Shown: one piece after another, positions 44,466 to 55,253 of the stretch
How positions within the stretch are numbered: the stretch's first letter is position 1
How the letters are laid out: each line of letters starts with the position of its first letter
Source: Myxococcales bacterium
Lineage (GTDB): Bacteria > Myxococcota > UBA796 > SXON01
Assembly: GCA_009692585.1 (NCBI GenBank)
Contig: SHYX01000007.1
Location: 61,378 to 125,377, forward strand
DNA: 64,000 nt
Reading direction: 5' to 3'
Made by a program: the position numbers and the translations under genes
Notes under the pieces: model-generated
What the model was told of the DNA's origin: nothing
The model's input: only the letters and a program-made list of their open reading frames with translations
Database searches by the model: none

Positions 44466-45169
44466 TACGCTTGGCGGCGATGCCACTGCCGCGAATCGCA
44501 CGAAACGTCGCCCTCGCCGTCGCCCGAATGGTCGGGCACGACGACCTCTTCGAAAAGCCGGGCGAGCGAGCGCGCACGCCGTCGTTGGCCCCGCCGCGCC
44601 CCGAACCGGCGGCGATCGCCACCGCCGCGACGCCGACCACCGCCAAGCCGAAGCGGGCGCCCGCGAAGGCGATCCCATCTGAAAAGACAGCCATTGCCCT
44701 GCTTGATCCGCCTCGACCCACCTCCGGGTGCCGCCCCGTCGATCTCGTCGGTCTCCGTCGGGCGTTGGCGCCGACCGGGAAGCCGCTGGTCATCAACCAC
44801 TGGGCCAGCTGGTGCGATCCCTGTGTGGACGAGCTGCCGCGTCTGGTGCGCGCCGCCGCGGGTGTCGCCGACATCGGCGAGTTCATGGGCCTGAGCTGGG
44901 ACCTGTTCGACCACCCGGGCGACCCCCACGTCGTGGCAAAGAAGGTGGCGGCTTTCGCCGATAGTGTGGGCGTAGGGTACGCCAGCGTGCTCTTCGTCGG
45001 CGAGCCGGCCGAACTGTTCGCCGCCCTCGGCCTTGATAGCGAGCTGATCCCGCAGACGGTGGTCTACGCGCCCGACGGCACGGTCGCCTGGAAGAAGGTC
45101 GGCGTCCTCGAACACGACGACGTGTTTCCCCTGATCCGGGCGGTCAAGGCGGCCGCAGGCGTCGCATGA
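44462..45169 (+). CDS. Thioredoxin-fold protein with WCDPC motif
   Basis: A 235-residue protein with a Pro/Ala-rich, low-complexity N-terminus (about 85 residues) and a C-terminal thioredoxin-like domain: 'PLVINHWASWCDPCVDELPR' (active-site CxxC) and 'IPQTVVYAPDGTVAWKKVG' (cis-Pro). No strong signal peptide is seen, so it may be cytoplasmic, or anchored by the N-terminal helix ('RIARNVALAVARMVG'). It could reduce disulphides or act as a TlpA-like partner. The start is GTG 44462 (GTGA overlap) or ATG 44480. The stop overlaps the next ATG (ATGA). Confidence 0.82.
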   Translation: MIRLAAMPLPRIARNVALAVARMVGHDDLFEKPGERARTPSLAPPRPEPAAIATAATPTTAKPKRAPAKAIPSEKTAIALLDPPRPTSGCRPVDLVGLRRALAPTGKPLVINHWASWCDPCVDELPRLVRAAAGVADIGEFMGLSWDLFDHPGDPHVVAKKVAAFADSVGVGYASVLFVGEPAELFAALGLDSELIPQTVVYAPDGTVAWKKVGVLEHDDVFPLIRAVKAAAGVA

Positions 45170-46716
45170 CACGACGGTGGGTCGCGACGTCGGGTGGTTC
45201 CGTCCTCGCGCTTGGACTCCTCGCGCTCGGCTGCCCAAAAAAGCCGCCGGAGCCCCTCTCACCACCGGGTCGCATCACGATCATGCACACCAACGACCTG
45301 CACGGGCACTACCTGCCCGAGCGCGCCGACTGGCTGACCGGTGAGCCCGAGATCGGGGGTTTTGTGCGCATGGAGCAGGAGGTGCGGGCGATCCGCGCCG
45401 AACGCGGCCACGACAACACGCTGCTCCTGGACGGGGGGGACATCCTGACGGGCACCCCGCTGACCGCGTTCAAGGAAGAGGGCGCGTGGGGCACGCCGAT
45501 GCTCCGCTTCATGGAGGCGGTCGGCTACGACGCGTGGGCCATCGGCAACCACGAGTTCGACCGCGGGCTGGACAACATCTCCCTGCTCTCGTCCAAGGCC
45601 CCCTTTGCGGTGCTCAGCGCGAACGTGCGTGCCAAGGGGGGCAAGGCGCCACTGCTGCCCAACCAGGGGTACAGTCGCGTATTCACCGTCAACGGCCTGC
45701 GGGTCGGTGTGGTCGGCGCCACCACCGACAGCCTCCGTTCGCTGGTCTCCCCCGCCGATTGGGCCCGGATGCACGCCATCCCCGCCAGCGACGCGCTGCG
45801 GGACGAGGTCGCGGCGCTCGACCCGCAGACCGACGTCATCATCGCGTTGACGCACCTCGGCGTCGACGCCGACAAGAAACTGGCGGCTGGCGTCCCGGGC
45901 ATCGACCTGATCGTCGGCGGACACAGCCACACCCGGCTGACCCAGGCGGTCAAGCAGGGCGACACCTGGATCGTGCAAGCGGGCAGCTACGGACGCAGTC
46001 TCGGCGTCGTCGAACTCGATATCAGTAACGACGCGGTCGTCGCCATCCACTACGAGCTGCGCGACCTGGTGCTGGACACCGCCACCGTCGAGCCCGACCC
46101 CTCGCTGGTGGGCCTGGCGGACCACTACCGCACCAACATCGACAGTCTCTACGGCGAGGAACTCGGCAAGGCGCCTGGCAAACTCGACAAGGAGTACGCC
46201 CACGAAAGCGCGCTCGGGCGGTGGATGAGCGATGCGTTGCGCGTCACCACCCACAGCGACGTTGGCGTCTACAATGGCGGCGGATTGCGGTCGGAGATCG
46301 TCGCCGGCGTGGTGACCCGACGCCACCTCTTCGAGTGTTTCCCCTTCGAGAACGCGGTGATGACCTTTTCGCTGCGCGGCGACCAGATCGTGGGCCTGGT
46401 GCTCAAGAACATCGCGGCCGACCTCGATGGCAAACACGGCTTCCTGCCGCTTGGCGGGGTCACGTGGACCTGGCGCGACAAGGCGGGTGCGCCGGAGATC
46501 GTGAGCCTGTCGGTGGGTGGGCAGCCGGTCGATCTGAGTCGTACGTACACCGCAGCCTCGACCTCCTACATCGTCGAGCAGGGCGAAAAGCACCTCGGTT
46601 TCGTGCCCAGCGATGCCGTGCCCGCGGGCTTGAACGACTTCGAGGCGGCGCTGCAATACGCACGACAGGCGGGTTTCAGCGATTCGGGGCAGAAGCGGGG
46701 CGTGCGGGTGGAGTGA
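45166..46716 (+). CDS. 5'-nucleotidase / cyclic phosphodiesterase lipoprotein
   Basis: A 516-residue lipoprotein (lipobox ALGC in 'LALGLLALGCPKKPPE') of the UshA/YfkN family. The calcineurin-type metal motifs are all present: 'IMHTNDLHGHYLPE', 'LLLDGGDILTGTPL', 'AIGNHEFDRG' and 'GGHSHTRL'. The C-terminal substrate domain contains 'GVYNGGGLRSEIVAGVV' and 'FECFPFENAVMTFSLRGDQI'. It should hydrolyse nucleotides or 2',3'-cyclic nucleotides outside the cytoplasm. It is the last gene of the cNMP - thioredoxin - nucleotidase operon, and an OPA-type phosphate-ester transporter follows on the opposite strand. Confidence 0.93.
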   Translation: MTRRWVATSGGSVLALGLLALGCPKKPPEPLSPPGRITIMHTNDLHGHYLPERADWLTGEPEIGGFVRMEQEVRAIRAERGHDNTLLLDGGDILTGTPLTAFKEEGAWGTPMLRFMEAVGYDAWAIGNHEFDRGLDNISLLSSKAPFAVLSANVRAKGGKAPLLPNQGYSRVFTVNGLRVGVVGATTDSLRSLVSPADWARMHAIPASDALRDEVAALDPQTDVIIALTHLGVDADKKLAAGVPGIDLIVGGHSHTRLTQAVKQGDTWIVQAGSYGRSLGVVELDISNDAVVAIHYELRDLVLDTATVEPDPSLVGLADHYRTNIDSLYGEELGKAPGKLDKEYAHESALGRWMSDALRVTTHSDVGVYNGGGLRSEIVAGVVTRRHLFECFPFENAVMTFSLRGDQIVGLVLKNIAADLDGKHGFLPLGGVTWTWRDKAGAPEIVSLSVGGQPVDLSRTYTAASTSYIVEQGEKHLGFVPSDAVPAGLNDFEAALQYARQAGFSDSGQKRGVRVE

Positions 46717-46727
46717 GGGGGCGGTGG

Positions 46728-46806
46728 CTACCAGACGCGCTCGACGGGGTAGCCGTCGAACTGCTCGTCGGCGCTGAGGATGGGCAGGTCGCCGTCCCCC
46801 CCCACG
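46728..46806 (-). pseudogene. Possible C-terminal remnant of a VapC PIN toxin gene
   Basis: In the 340-nt gap between the nucleotidase and the transporter, the minus strand ends 'DLPILSADEQFDGYPVERVW' and a stop. This matches the C-terminal strand of VapC toxins (lpLlTADerFdaYpvevvW). Nothing upstream in any frame resembles the rest of a PIN domain. The remaining 250 nt (46807-47056) show no feature I can support. Confidence 0.35.
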
Positions 46807-47056
46807 CTCAGCCGCCCGACTTGCGCCCCTTCACCACCAGGCGGGGGCGTCGACGCGCGCTGCGCCGAGGCTACACCCCCGTCGCGACCCGACACAAGGG
46901 CGCGGCCCACGATTTTCGCGCGCCAGTCGCGACCAGATGTCGCACCTCCGTCAAGAGGGCGCGCGGCAGCGAGCGAGTGGAGGGCTTCGCCCGGAACGAG
47001 GGCGCGGCGCCCACAGGGCGGCCGCCAATACCGGCAGCAATTCCCCCCGCTCCCCG

Positions 47057-48457
47057 TCAGTGCCCCGATGTCTTCCCCTGGGGCCGGGCGTTCCAGATCC
47101 GGGTGCACAACAGGAACCCCACGGCCGCGACCGGGAGCATCGCCCCCGGCCAGATCTTCCAGTTGGCCGGGTCCTTGGCCGCGTCGCCCGTCGGGAGCAT
47201 CGCCCCGTACAGGAACGCCTGTGTGCCCGTGCCCAGGTACACGAACCCGTCGATGACGCCGGTCACCATGCCCGCGTTCTTGCTGCCACCGAAGTCCATC
47301 GACGCGGTCCCTGACAGCATGCCGTGCACGCCGATGACGCAGAGCGACATGAGCACGACGCTCCAGCCCAGGAGCGGGTGCCCGAGGGTCCAGAAGGCGC
47401 CCATCGCGCCGAGCAGCAAGCCGCCGTACAGCACGCTCGACACCGGTCCCCGGCGACTGCCGAAGACGTGATCGGAGATGAAGCCCGCGAAGACGCCGCC
47501 GAGGATGCCGGCGATGCACAGGAGCATCCCCCAGTTCTCGTAGACGAAGCCGTCGCCGTCGCCGATCGCTTTGGCGTAGAGGCGGTACTGCTTCATGACC
47601 GCGGCGCGCAAGAAACCCGAGCAGAACTCGATGGCGATGATGAGCCAGATGATGCGGTTGGAAAACATGTTCCGCAGCACGTCGAGCACGGGCGTCGAGC
47701 CTTTCTGTCCTGAGGTCGCGTCGCCGGTGTCGAAGTCGACGTGCCCGGCAAGCGACGGGGAGTCCCGGACCAGCAGCGCCGTCGCGATCACGCACAGGCC
47801 GATGATGATGGCCGGCGTCCAGAAGGACCAGGCCCAGCCGAGCGAGGACTTCCCGATCGCGAGGCTCCAGTCGTAGCTGAAGTAGAGGCCGAGCGAGATG
47901 AGCACGCCGAAGAGACCGCCGAGCACGCCCCGCTCGCGTACGTGGAACCACGGAGCATTCACCTTGACGATGCTGACGGCGCCAAAGCTCTGGAAGTACA
48001 TGTTGGCGGCGTTGAGCAGCATGAGGTCGTCACGGGTGCCCGCCCCGTCCGCGCCGGGGGCCATCGCCCGCTGCATCGCGAGCGCCATCCCCACGTTGAC
48101 CACCGCCGAGCCGGCGGTGCCGACCAGCATCGTCAGTCGACCGCCGAACCGGTCGGCCAGCGGGCCGTTGATCAGGAACGAGATCCCGTACACCCAGGCG
48201 CCCACCCCGTCGATCTCGTTGAAGGTGGCCCTGGCCAGGATGCCGGCCTTGTCGAGCTCGCCGGCGATGGCCGAGAGATTGTAGCGACCGAAGTACAAGA
48301 AGGCGTAGGTCAGCCCCAGCGGCACCCAGTTCATCAACCGCCGACGCTTGTACGCCTGGCTGTGGCCGAGATCGACCTTGGGAAGCAGCGAAACCACGGC
48401 GCCGACCACCACCAGGAGGATGCAGATCGGGAGGAACTTCTGGAGCCACTCGGGCAT
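47057..48457 (-). CDS. OPA-family MFS transporter (organophosphate:phosphate antiporter type)
   Basis: A 466-residue, 12-TM major facilitator protein. The first TM ('FLPICILLVVVGAVVSLL') precedes the OPA-like 'MNWVPLGLTYAFLYFGRYNL', reminiscent of the GlpT/UhpT opening. The MFS loop signature is at 'GPLADRFGGRLTMLVG'. Conserved charges in the TM5-6 loop ('NAPWFHVRERGVLGGLFGVL') resemble GlpT. Members exchange sugar phosphates or glycerol-3-phosphate for phosphate. The substrate is not decidable here; the neighbouring nucleotidase releases phosphate, but it lies on the other strand. Confidence 0.88.
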   Translation of the reverse strand: MPEWLQKFLPICILLVVVGAVVSLLPKVDLGHSQAYKRRRLMNWVPLGLTYAFLYFGRYNLSAIAGELDKAGILARATFNEIDGVGAWVYGISFLINGPLADRFGGRLTMLVGTAGSAVVNVGMALAMQRAMAPGADGAGTRDDLMLLNAANMYFQSFGAVSIVKVNAPWFHVRERGVLGGLFGVLISLGLYFSYDWSLAIGKSSLGWAWSFWTPAIIIGLCVIATALLVRDSPSLAGHVDFDTGDATSGQKGSTPVLDVLRNMFSNRIIWLIIAIEFCSGFLRAAVMKQYRLYAKAIGDGDGFVYENWGMLLCIAGILGGVFAGFISDHVFGSRRGPVSSVLYGGLLLGAMGAFWTLGHPLLGWSVVLMSLCVIGVHGMLSGTASMDFGGSKNAGMVTGVIDGFVYLGTGTQAFLYGAMLPTGDAAKDPANWKIWPGAMLPVAAVGFLLCTRIWNARPQGKTSGH

Positions 48458-48491
48458 CGGCCACCGTGTCGAGGCGGGATGTCTACCACAC

Positions 48492-51134
<2,643 letters not shown>

Positions 51135-51169
51135 ACGCTCGGCGCGACGCTCCGCCGCCCGAGACGCGG

Positions 51170-51994
51170 GTGGTGCAAGACCGTTTCGAAGCGTGCGTGT
51201 ATCGCACGGGTCAGATCGCCCGCTGTCCGGCGCGCGCACCGCTGGAGCCGCTGTCCCCGGCGCAGCTCGACCAGCTGCTCGAAGCAGGCGACCAGCGGGT
51301 GGGGCAGACGGTGTTTCGCACCGAGTGCCCGTTCTGCCAGGCCTGCGAGCCCGTCCGAGTCGATGTCGCCGCGTTCTCCCCCTCGCGTTCGCAACGACGG
51401 GTGCTCGCACGCAACGCCGATCTGCGGCTGGAGATGGGGCCGCCGTCCCTGACGCGGCGTCGCGTTGCGCTCTGGAACCGCCACCGCCGCGCGCGGGGCC
51501 TGTTGACGTCCTACTCGCGAAAGGACCCTGTCGGCTACCAGGAGTGGCTGGTCGAGAGCTGCGCACCGACGATGGAGGTCCGCTACCATGAGGCCGACAG
51601 GCTGTGCGCGCTGAGCATCCTCGACATGGGCGTCACCTCGGCGAACTCGGCCTACCACTACTACGATCCCGCGGAGCATCGCCGGAGCCTGGGCGTGTAC
51701 AGCGTGCTGCGCGAGATCGAGCTGTGCGCCTCGTTGGGCATCCGCTGGTACTACCTGGGCCTCTGGGCCTCCGACGCGCCGGCGTTACGGTACAAGTCCA
51801 GCTACTACCCGCATGAGCGCTTGATTCGTGGGGCGTGGACGCCCATTTTGGCGCCGGCGGACGACCCCGCGGTCGACGATCCGTACGGCTATGCGCGCGA
51901 CGCCGCCGCGGTCCGCACCCCCGGACTGGCGATGGCGACGATGGCGCCCATGCTCGCCGACCCCGCGCTCGACGACGACAGCGAGGGGCTCTGA
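51170..51994 (+). CDS. Aminoacyl-tRNA-protein transferase (ATE1/Bpt-like)
   Basis: A 274-residue protein of the arginyl/leucyl-tRNA-protein transferase family (bacterial Bpt / eukaryotic ATE1). These add Leu or Arg to N-termini of proteins bearing acidic residues, creating N-degrons. Hallmarks are 'QTVFRTECPFCQACEPVRVD' with 'FSPSRSQRRVLARNADLRL' (zinc-like Cys plus the SxSQRR region) and 'SLGVYSVLREIELCASLGI' plus 'RWYYLGLWASD'. The usual N-terminal CPY motif appears as 'CVYRTGQIARCPARAPL'. Start: GTG at 51170 or 51167. It follows the Asp-Thr lipoprotein by 35 nt. Confidence 0.88.
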   Translation: MVQDRFEACVYRTGQIARCPARAPLEPLSPAQLDQLLEAGDQRVGQTVFRTECPFCQACEPVRVDVAAFSPSRSQRRVLARNADLRLEMGPPSLTRRRVALWNRHRRARGLLTSYSRKDPVGYQEWLVESCAPTMEVRYHEADRLCALSILDMGVTSANSAYHYYDPAEHRRSLGVYSVLREIELCASLGIRWYYLGLWASDAPALRYKSSYYPHERLIRGAWTPILAPADDPAVDDPYGYARDAAAVRTPGLAMATMAPMLADPALDDDSEGL

Positions 51995-52031
51995 GCAGCC
52001 GTCGGTGCCGCTCACCGATGTGCGTTACGGA

Positions 52032-52907
52032 CTATCGGTGTACGAGCGCCAGACGCTCACGACACTGGTCGACTGTGGCGATCGGGCGACCGATGTCGCG
52101 CAGCATCCGCGCCGCCTTGTCGACGAGGTCGCCGTTGGAACGCGCCATCTGCCCCGGCGACAGGTAGAAGTTGTCCTCGAGGCCAACCCGCACGTTCCCG
52201 CCGAGTGCGGCGGCGGCGGCCAGAAGGCGCCACTGATCGAGCGACAGCGCCACCAACTCCCAGTCGGTGCCCGGCGGAAGCTGAAGCACGGCGTGGACGA
52301 GGTTGGCGACCGTGCCGGGAATGCCGCCGATGACCCCGAGGATCAGCGAGACCTGGAGCGGGGGGACCAACAGCCCCATCTCCAGGAGCGGCGCCAGCGT
52401 GCCCACGTGTCCAAGGTCGAAGCACTCACACTCGGGGCGGATGCCGGCGGCGTTCATCCCCACCAACAACGCGCGGATCTCCGAGATCGGATTCTGAAAC
52501 ACGAAGTCGAAGACGAAGTCTCCGCGCTTTTCGGAGTACTTCGCGTAGTTCATCGAGCCCATGTTGAGCGCCGCGACGGCGGGCCTGACCGCGTTGAGGT
52601 AGGCGAGCCGCTTGTCGACGGTCACGCCGACCGCGCCGGTGGAGAGGTTCACGATCACCGGGCACGTGGCCACGATCGCGTCGCGAATGGCCTGGTAGTC
52701 GACGATCTCGAACGAGGGCCGCCCATCGGGCGAACGCGCGTGCACGTGCACGGCCGCGGCGCCCGCTTCGTAGGCCCGCCTGGCCTCCTCCGCGTACTCC
52801 TCGGGCGTGTACGGGATGGCGGCACACTGGGAACGATCGGCGACGACACCGCTCAGGGCGCAGGTGATCATCGCCGGCCGCGAGGGGTCGGTCTCGGTGC
52901 GGAACAT
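52032..52907 (-). CDS. BKACE family (DUF849) beta-keto acid cleavage enzyme
   Basis: A 291-residue TIM-barrel zinc enzyme of the 3-keto-5-aminohexanoate cleavage (Kce/BKACE) family. These condense a beta-keto acid with acetyl-CoA to give a CoA ester and acetoacetate. 'MITCALSGVVADRSQCAAIP' opens the barrel. 'AAAVHVHARSPDGRPSF' supplies the zinc His-x-His. 'NVRVGLEDNFYLSPGQMARS' is the C-terminal family signature with Glu-Asp. The specific beta-keto substrate varies widely across the family. It is convergent with the ATE1-like gene, and the ATG at 52907 is clear. Confidence 0.93.
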   Translation of the reverse strand: MFRTETDPSRPAMITCALSGVVADRSQCAAIPYTPEEYAEEARRAYEAGAAAVHVHARSPDGRPSFEIVDYQAIRDAIVATCPVIVNLSTGAVGVTVDKRLAYLNAVRPAVAALNMGSMNYAKYSEKRGDFVFDFVFQNPISEIRALLVGMNAAGIRPECECFDLGHVGTLAPLLEMGLLVPPLQVSLILGVIGGIPGTVANLVHAVLQLPPGTDWELVALSLDQWRLLAAAAALGGNVRVGLEDNFYLSPGQMARSNGDLVDKAARMLRDIGRPIATVDQCRERLALVHR

Positions 52908-53115
52908 CAGCGGGAGCTATCATGTGGCGGGGGTCGCTACCGGCGGAGGAGCGGGCGCCGCGCGCGGGGCGGCAGCGCGGCGCCGGAGGGGGCTGCCGCG
53001 GAGGGGGGCGCCGGAAGGCGGCGGCGGCGCGGCGGCGGAGGGGACTGCCGCGGAGGGGGGCGGCGCGGCGCGGCGGCGCGGCGCCGGAGGGGACTGCCGC
53101 GGAGGGGGGCGCGGA
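52908..53115. repeat. G-rich tandem repeat, about 50 bp x 3
   Basis: A very G-rich stretch holds three copies of a unit containing 'GGAGGGG(A/G)CTGCCGCGG' and AGGGGGGCG, starting near 52985, 53037 and 53086 (periods about 52 and 49 bp). It borders the palindromic array and forms long shadow open frames. It may be a decayed or different REP-type family. No gene is seen in it. Confidence 0.6.
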
Positions 53116-53268
53116 GCGCCCCAACCGAAGTCGCTGTTCACCATGTTGAACCTGGACTCCGGTTGCGAATCGAAACCGGAGTCGATGTTCATGCCCATCA
53201 ACATCGAGAGCGGTTGCGTGGTGCAACCGAACTCGCCGTTTGTCCTGGTGAATATCGACTTCGGTTGC
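53116..53268. repeat. 5' REP-like array: three 51-bp palindromic units
   Basis: Units at 53116-53166 (palindromic core from 53122), 53167-53217 and 53218-53268. Each begins near AACCG and ends GGTTGC and is an imperfect inverted repeat. In unit 3, CAACCGAACTCG faces CGACTTCGGTTG, 11 of 12 positions pairing, with a loop of about 20 nt. The same three units in the same order recur immediately after the transposase stop (54194-54340). The array ends 61 nt before the transposase ATG. Confidence 0.85.
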
Positions 53269-53329
53269 ATCAGCAAAAAAAGCATCCCGACGCTTGCCAC
53301 CGGCCGCCGCGCGCCTATCCTCCGCCGCC

Positions 53330-54193
53330 ATGAAGACCTACCACATCACCTGGGCCACCCAGGGTCGACAACCCGCCTTCCCCGCCGAAGATGCGCGCCG
53401 CTCGTTGCTTCGGGCGCTCGCACACGTAGGTGGTCGCGACATCGTTCTATTTGCAATCGTCGATGATCACGTTCATATCGTTCTCATCGTCAGCCCCGCG
53501 CGCCTCCGCCGCCTGCAAGGTGCGCTGAGCAAGGTCGTGAGAAACCGCGCGGCGGTGGCGGTCTCGCCCCCATACGTCCGGCCCGTCGCCACGCGCGCTC
53601 ACATGGTCTCCCTGGTTGGCTACTGCCTGAGCCAGTTCGCTCACCACGGCCTCGCTGCCGACCCCGCCCTCGCGACGGGCTCCTGCTTCCATGACCTGGT
53701 AGGCGCGCGGCGGCTCCCCGGGCTCTCGCTGCAGATCGCGACGGCGCTCCCCCGCTTCCGGCTCCGCGATGCCTACGAGGCGGTCGGGTTGGCCCACGAG
53801 GTCGCCCCGGCCGAAGACGCCGAGCTGCGGCGCCTCGGGTCGGCACGGCTGGCCGAGCTGGTCGCCGAGACCTTGGGTGTAGGTCCTGGATTTGTCGGGA
53901 ACACCGCCTGCGTCGCTACGGCCCGTCGCGTCGCCTCGCGGCTTGCGCTCGACGTCGGGTTCCGACCACGCGACATCGCCGAGCCGCTCGGCATCACCGC
54001 GGTGGCCGCCGCTCGGCTCGCCGGTCGCCCGGTGGAGAATGCCGACCTTCGAGCGGTGCGGACGCGCGTCGCGCTGGTCGCTGCCGCGGCGGCGAGAACG
54101 TCCGCACCCATCGTGGTTCGGGAGCCTTCCGCGGCGCCGTACGTCGTCGTCGAGGGCGCCGTGACCTTCGGGGCGCAGGCAGGGCCGGCGTAG
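53330..54193 (+). CDS. RAYT-like REP-associated tyrosine transposase (HUH, IS200-like)
   Basis: A 287-residue single-domain Y1 transposase plus a C-terminal extension. 'FAIVDDHVHIVLIVSPARLR' has the HUH-type motif (H47-V-H49). Tyr98 in 'MVSLVGYCLSQFAHHGLAAD' fits the nucleophile helix position. Residues ~195-250 look like a DnaA-type or HTH DNA-binding segment ('ARRVASRLALDVGFRPRDIA'), as in some RAYTs. It is flanked on both sides by matching palindromic arrays, the classical RAYT/REP arrangement. RAYTs nick REP hairpins and are usually immobile, domesticated genes. The ATG at 53330 ('MKTYHITWATQGR') is chosen. Confidence 0.85.
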   Translation: MKTYHITWATQGRQPAFPAEDARRSLLRALAHVGGRDIVLFAIVDDHVHIVLIVSPARLRRLQGALSKVVRNRAAVAVSPPYVRPVATRAHMVSLVGYCLSQFAHHGLAADPALATGSCFHDLVGARRLPGLSLQIATALPRFRLRDAYEAVGLAHEVAPAEDAELRRLGSARLAELVAETLGVGPGFVGNTACVATARRVASRLALDVGFRPRDIAEPLGITAVAAARLAGRPVENADLRAVRTRVALVAAAAARTSAPIVVREPSAAPYVVVEGAVTFGAQAGPA

Positions 54194-54340
54194 CAACCGG
54201 AGTCGCTGTTCAACGCGACGAACACGCAGTTCGGTCGCGAATCGAAACTGAAGTCGATGTTGACACCCGTGAACATCGAGAGCGATTGCGTGGTGCAACC
54301 GAACTCGACGTTTGTCTCCGCGAACATCGACTTCGGTTGC
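54194..54340. repeat. 3' REP-like array: three palindromic units matching the 5' array
   Basis: Starts at the base after the transposase TAG. Units 54194-54238, 54239-54289 and 54290-54340 correspond one to one with the 5' array and have identical spacing (45+51+51 bp). Differences lie mostly in the loops and in one degenerate arm of unit 1. The outer CAACCG...CGGTTGC arms of unit 3 are unchanged. Confidence 0.85.
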
Positions 54341-54480
54341 GCCACCGCCACCGCCACCGCCGCCACCGCCACACCGCCCCGCGAACATCGACTTCGGTTG
54401 CGCCACCGCCACCGCCACCGCCGCCGCCACCCCCACCCGCGCCCCGTGAACATCAACTTCGGTTGCGCCACCACCGCCGC
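54341..54480. repeat. Half REP units with GCCACC microsatellite
   Basis: After the 3' array, two more 3' arms recur at about 54382-54404 and 54447-54469 (core 'GAACATCGACTTCGGTTGCG', the second copy with CAAC). They are separated by (GCCACC)n-type runs, with a period of about 61-65 bp. They look like truncated REP copies spread by microsatellite expansion. No gene is seen between 54341 and 54506. Confidence 0.7.
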
Positions 54481-54506
54481 CCGCCGCGGTTCCCCCTACC
54501 CGGCCG

Positions 54507-55253
54507 CTACCCGCGTAGGAACGAAGCCACGCGCGCGGCGGCCTCGGGCGTCCGCGCCAGCTCGTCGAGCGCGTCCGCGAGACAATGGAGCCGCGCGCGA
54601 AGCGACTCCGGGCCCGGGTCCTCCACCGTCCGCCACGCGGCGCGCCCCGCCCGGATCGCTCCGTTGGCTCCCTTCTGCACGGCCCGTACCAGCTCATCGG
54701 CCGCAATATCCGCGCGCGCTCCAACTCGCGACGCCAGCCCCAGGGCGAGGCACTCGGTCGCCGCAAGGACCCGCCCGGTCAGCGCCAGGTCCATCGCCAC
54801 CCGGGGCGCGACCACGCGCGGCAGGAGCGCCCCCACCATCATCGGCCACAGGCCCACGCGCGCCTCCGGCAGGCTCACGGTGGCGCCGAGTCCCATGGCG
54901 ACGAGGTCCGCCGCGCACAGGAGCCCCACGCCCCCTCCCCTCACCGCTCCCTCGACCTCGGCGACGATCGGCGCCGGCGACATGACCATGTCCGCCAGGA
55001 GGTCGGCGTACTCGTGGATCACGCGGCCGCGCGGCGCGGCGTCGGCCGCGAGCGCGGCGAGATCCGCCCCGGCGCACCAGGTGGGCCCCTCCGCCGCCAG
55101 CACGATGACGGCAACGGAAGGCTCGCGCGCGTCCGCCAGCGCCGCGCGGAGCGCCGCGACCAGGGCCGCGTCCAGCGCATTGTGCGCGGTGGCGCGGGTG
55201 AGCGTCATCCGGACCACGGACCCGAGCCGCTCTACCCGCACACCCGTACTCAA
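54507..55253 (-). CDS. Crotonase-family protein lacking one catalytic Glu
   Basis: A 248-residue enoyl-CoA hydratase/isomerase superfamily protein. 'TWCAGADLAALAAD' is the oxyanion region, 'VRGGGVGLLCAADLVAMG' replaces the usual GGGCELAMACD, and 'SLPEARVGLWPMMVGALLPR' keeps the second Glu position. The first catalytic Glu is Gly here, as in isomerase- or decarboxylase-type members, so simple hydration is unlikely. The TTG start at 55253 overlaps the upstream esterase stop by 4 nt (TTGA). The GC-rich codon use is like that of its neighbours. Confidence 0.85.
   Translation of the reverse strand: MSTGVRVERLGSVVRMTLTRATAHNALDAALVAALRAALADAREPSVAVIVLAAEGPTWCAGADLAALAADAAPRGRVIHEYADLLADMVMSPAPIVAEVEGAVRGGGVGLLCAADLVAMGLGATVSLPEARVGLWPMMVGALLPRVVAPRVAMDLALTGRVLAATECLALGLASRVGARADIAADELVRAVQKGANGAIRAGRAAWRTVEDPGPESLRARLHCLADALDELARTPEAAARVASFLRG

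Noticed and set aside
46728..47951. 407-residue minus-strand frame over the transporter's 3' half
   Set aside because: Overlaps the OPA transporter in another frame; only its last ~26 residues resemble a VapC end and are listed separately.
53116..54345. Open frames through the REP arrays on both strands with a repeating 17-residue pattern such as 'QPNSTFVSANIDFGC'
   Set aside because: The 51-bp period is a multiple of 3, so any frame repeats. The arms, not the codons, are conserved, and frames run on into non-coding DNA or the transposase on the wrong strand.
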